Origin: Flammeovirga aprica JL-4
Lineage (GTDB): Bacteria > Bacteroidota > Bacteroidia > Cytophagales > Flammeovirgaceae
Reading direction: 5' to 3'
Length of the DNA stretch: 64,000 nucleotides
Assembly (NCBI RefSeq): GCF_012844305.1
Contig: NZ_JABANE010000012.1
Span: forward strand, 1-64,000
Shown: one piece after another, positions 62,107 through 64,000 of the stretch
Layout of the letters: every line of letters starts with the position of its first letter
How positions within the stretch are numbered: position 1 is the first letter of the stretch
Notes under the pieces: generated by a model
What the model was told of the DNA's origin: nothing
What the model saw: the letters and a program-made list of their open reading frames with translations, nothing else
Databases searched by the model: none
Program-made: the position numbers and the translations under genes

Positions 62107-62152
62107 AAAAAAAGTGGTTTGTACTTTTCTAGAAATACAAACCACTTTTTTT
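62107..62152. terminator. bidirectional terminator between dctM and crtYcd genes
   Basis: AAAAAAAGTGGTTTGTA (62107-62123) pairs with TACAAACCACTTTTTTT (62136-62152), a perfect 17-bp stem with A/T-runs. It reaches the stop codon of the lycopene cyclase gene. Confidence 0.93.
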
Positions 62153-62838
62153 TATTTTCTTTCATCGAAATCTGAAGGATATAATCGCATATTCCAACCC
62201 CTAAAACAGAGTAACATCATTCCTAAAAGATAAATAAAGTCTTCAGCTGGAATTGTGAAAATCCTCACATTGGAAAATACCTCACTGCTGTACCAAACAA
62301 TTGGATCAGGCGTAAATGATCCTGTAAGGATTCCATTAAAAATCAAAAATGGAAATAACGTGATCAGATAAGACCACCAGAAAGCTTGGTTGAGAAATTT
62401 ATACACTACTACCAATGCAATACAAACTACATAAAAGTTAGTAGTTGAATAAGTTCCACCATAATAAGCTTGTGAAATCGCTACTCCAATAAAAAAGTAA
62501 GCTGGGAGGTACGTCTTCTTCAGTGTATTTGGAAAATAAGCGATAACGCATTCATAAATGAATAAAAAGCAGTAGGGAATAATAAAGAAAAACATCCATT
62601 CTTCTATAGGAAGGTAAAATAAACTAATACCCACTAGATAATCAGGGTTGAAGCCCCAAAACATCATATAAGTGAAAATTATATCCCATGGGAGATAGAT
62701 TATACCCATTGTAAAAAATGCAGGGATAAACCTTACCCAATTTTTATAGAAAGCTACTTTTTTGTCAAAGCTTAGTAGTAAAGGACCTAAAAGGGCCAGT
62801 ATATTAATGATTAAATAGATATCAGACAGTGCTGGCAT
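62152..62838 (-). CDS. crtYcd: lycopene beta-cyclase, fused CrtYc-CrtYd type
   Basis: 228 residues from the ATG at 62838 (a longer frame to 62892 lies inside crtZ and is rejected). Six or more membrane segments. Both halves carry the cyclase signature: LPWDIIFT and YLPIEEWMFF in the first, IPAEDFIYLL in the second. The enzyme folds psi ends of lycopene-type carotenoids into beta rings at the membrane. Its start overlaps the crtZ end by 17 bp, so the two are coupled, giving a ring that is cyclised and hydroxylated. Confidence 0.85.
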   Translation of the reverse strand: MPALSDIYLIINILALLGPLLLSFDKKVAFYKNWVRFIPAFFTMGIIYLPWDIIFTYMMFWGFNPDYLVGISLFYLPIEEWMFFFIIPYCFLFIYECVIAYFPNTLKKTYLPAYFFIGVAISQAYYGGTYSTTNFYVVCIALVVVYKFLNQAFWWSYLITLFPFLIFNGILTGSFTPDPIVWYSSEVFSNVRIFTIPAEDFIYLLGMMLLCFRGWNMRLYPSDFDERK

Positions 62839-63304
62839 TCTTCTTTTTTTGTTTAATACTTTTTGCTTCTTTCCAAAATTTAAGAGGAACAATCAACATA
62901 CCAAAACATTCACCGTCTTCTTTTGTCAATTTTTTATGATGCACCTTATGTGCTTTTCTAATCGCTCTGAAATAACGGTTGTTGGTATTGTCAAACCACT
63001 TGAATCTCCTATGAATTAAGACATCGTGCGTTAGAAAATAACATAATCCATACAAAGCAATTCCTGCTCCCATCCAAACAAAAGTGTAATGATTATATAT
63101 CATTCCGAGCATAATACCCAACCATGATGGGATAGCAAAAATTATAAAAAAGTAATCATTTTTCTCGAAGAATGACTTATTAGGCTCGTGATGATCCTGA
63201 TGTAAAGACCATAAAAAACCATGCATCACATATTTGTGTGCGGCCCATGCCGTAAATTCCATAAAAAGGAATGTGATCAAGACGATTAGAATGTTTAATA
63301 TCAT
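62822..63304 (-). CDS. crtZ: beta-carotene 3-hydroxylase
   Basis: 160 residues with four membrane segments. The di-iron histidine motifs are visible: HKYVMHG, SLHQDHHEP, HDVLIHRRF and KAHKVHHKK. CrtZ adds the 3-hydroxyl group to beta rings, making zeaxanthin or, on a monocyclic skeleton, saproxanthin-type products. The cruF-like gene ends 3 bp upstream and the cyclase gene overlaps its end, so all three are one operon. Confidence 0.92.
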   Translation of the reverse strand: MILNILIVLITFLFMEFTAWAAHKYVMHGFLWSLHQDHHEPNKSFFEKNDYFFIIFAIPSWLGIMLGMIYNHYTFVWMGAGIALYGLCYFLTHDVLIHRRFKWFDNTNNRYFRAIRKAHKVHHKKLTKEDGECFGMLIVPLKFWKEAKSIKQKKKNASTV

Positions 63305-63307
63305 AAC

Positions 63308-63973
63308 TTATAGTTGGATAAGCGCTAAGTTTTGGAATAAAAAATAAGTGAAAAATAAAATATAAATATAGACTGAAATCGAATTATTAGACCTTAAAAA
63401 TTTCAATCGTAAAAATATAAACAACGTCATAAATACCCACCAACTGATATAATTCTTCAATGGCGGCATTCCCCCGCTCCACTTCCAAAAACCCAAGGGT
63501 TCACAGACTCTTTCTATGAACACATCCAATAGCACAACAAGTGCCGCTGATAAAATTGCTTTAAGATAGATATTTAGTTTTATTTTTTTGCTAAATGTAA
63601 CTCCCGCCACAGCTAAAATCAGCCAATTGATAGCAATTAATAAAGGAACACCATCTAGTTTATAGCCTAAATTATCTAAGTAAACATATTTTCCAAAGAG
63701 AAAACCTTTGTGTACTCCTACCCACTCTACCAAAAAACTCCCTATAAAAACAAAAGTGTACCAGATTTTCAGCCGCGTATCCTTTTGATCTTCAAAGTAA
63801 AGCAACACCAAAAAAGTGGAAAATAATAAAAAGGGCGTAAATGGTAATATGAGCTGATTGAGTGGAAAAAATGCTGCGATGCATCCTACCGCGTAAAAAA
63901 TAAACAAGACTATTTTTACCCACTTTTCAGCAGAGAAAGATTTTGCATTCGATATTAAAAGTGTTGCCTTCAT
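63308..63973 (-). CDS. cruF: CruF-like carotenoid 1,2-hydratase
   Basis: 221 residues with about six membrane segments; DUF422/CruF family. WVGVHKGFLFGKYVYLDNLG and VPLLIAINWLILAVAGVTFS are the recognised phrases, followed by LLDVFIERVCEPLGFWKW. CruF hydrates the psi end of acyclic or monocyclic carotenoids at C-1. Next to crtZ (3 bp) and crtYcd this predicts a saproxanthin/flexixanthin-type end product. Upstream carotenoid genes (crtB, crtI, crtD) would be expected beyond the window edge. The enzyme is somewhat short for the family. Confidence 0.8.
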   Translation of the reverse strand: MKATLLISNAKSFSAEKWVKIVLFIFYAVGCIAAFFPLNQLILPFTPFLLFSTFLVLLYFEDQKDTRLKIWYTFVFIGSFLVEWVGVHKGFLFGKYVYLDNLGYKLDGVPLLIAINWLILAVAGVTFSKKIKLNIYLKAILSAALVVLLDVFIERVCEPLGFWKWSGGMPPLKNYISWWVFMTLFIFLRLKFLRSNNSISVYIYILFFTYFLFQNLALIQL

Positions 63974-64000
63974 TGGTTTGTTATTATTTCTTCAACAATT

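Noticed and set aside
62839..62892. N-terminal extension of the lycopene cyclase
   Set aside because: It lies within the crtZ coding sequence and adds a Lys-rich segment; the ATG at 62838 gives the family start.
1..64000. CRISPR array, tRNA, rRNA or prophage
   Set aside because: I looked for regularly spaced repeats, tRNA-like arms and phage structural genes and saw none.

Overview
The window looks like chromosomal DNA of a Bacteroidota bacterium, most likely a marine Cytophagales of the Flammeovirga type. Supporting signs are the AT-rich composition, a type IX secretion (T9SS) sorting domain, a B1 metallo-beta-lactamase, single-domain response regulators next to cytoplasmic-signalling kinases, promoters of the TTTG...TAnnTTTG kind, GT3 glycogen synthase, and a carotenoid set (CruF, CrtZ, CrtYcd) typical of saproxanthin/flexixanthin producers. 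The genus is an inference. I saw no rRNA, tRNA or CRISPR array and no phage genes.

Layout. 0-6 kb: acetyl-CoA synthetase, a small transposase-like zinc-ribbon/HTH gene with imperfect inverted repeats around it, and a lipoprotein plus outer-membrane-protein pair. 6.5-18.6 kb: an efflux/ABC block (adaptor, TolC, ATPase, two FtsX-type permeases, transglutaminase-like lipoprotein, small lipoprotein) followed by a sigma-54-type response regulator and its kinase. The two transport operons carry the same dyad (CAAAGTG-N13-CACTTTG), and a similar 22-bp block lies 114-115 bp further downstream in both, so they probably form one regulon. 18.8-27.6 kb: a signalling-rich stretch with two more kinases, four single-domain receivers, a nucleoside transporter and a lipoprotein B1 metallo-beta-lactamase. 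27.7-33.4 kb: class V aminotransferase, GT9 glycosyltransferase, DUF3137 protein, RbfA and a GT-C-like membrane protein. 33.9-38 kb: a large T9SS-exported metallophosphoesterase and a membrane protein. 38-44 kb: DUF1338 enzyme, Rpn-type nuclease, UbiA prenyltransferase and DNA polymerase I. 44.5-49.3 kb: an 824-residue protein resembling a catalytically dead ISP/type IIG restriction-modification enzyme, a stand-alone HIRAN protein, a DUF1684 protein and a DMT transporter. 49.4-54.8 kb: an envelope-related set (orphan HBM sensor, SPOR-like coiled-coil protein, PspA, YbjN) and glycogen synthase. 55-64 kb: acyl-CoA dehydrogenase, BamA, UppS, a TRAP transporter without its binding protein, and the carotenoid genes.

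The most unusual feature is a set of fold-back elements, mostly 145-187 bp, in the intergenic regions (38053-38213, 38214-38400, 54859-55021, 56360-56519, 61960-62104, plus a 53-bp relative at 15223-15275). They pair off by a conserved centre/apex while their stem sequences diverge, and some share ends (AAGTACT). One has a clean TAA target duplication. These elements and the ISP-like protein are the best candidates for something undescribed here. All domain calls are by eye; no database search was run.
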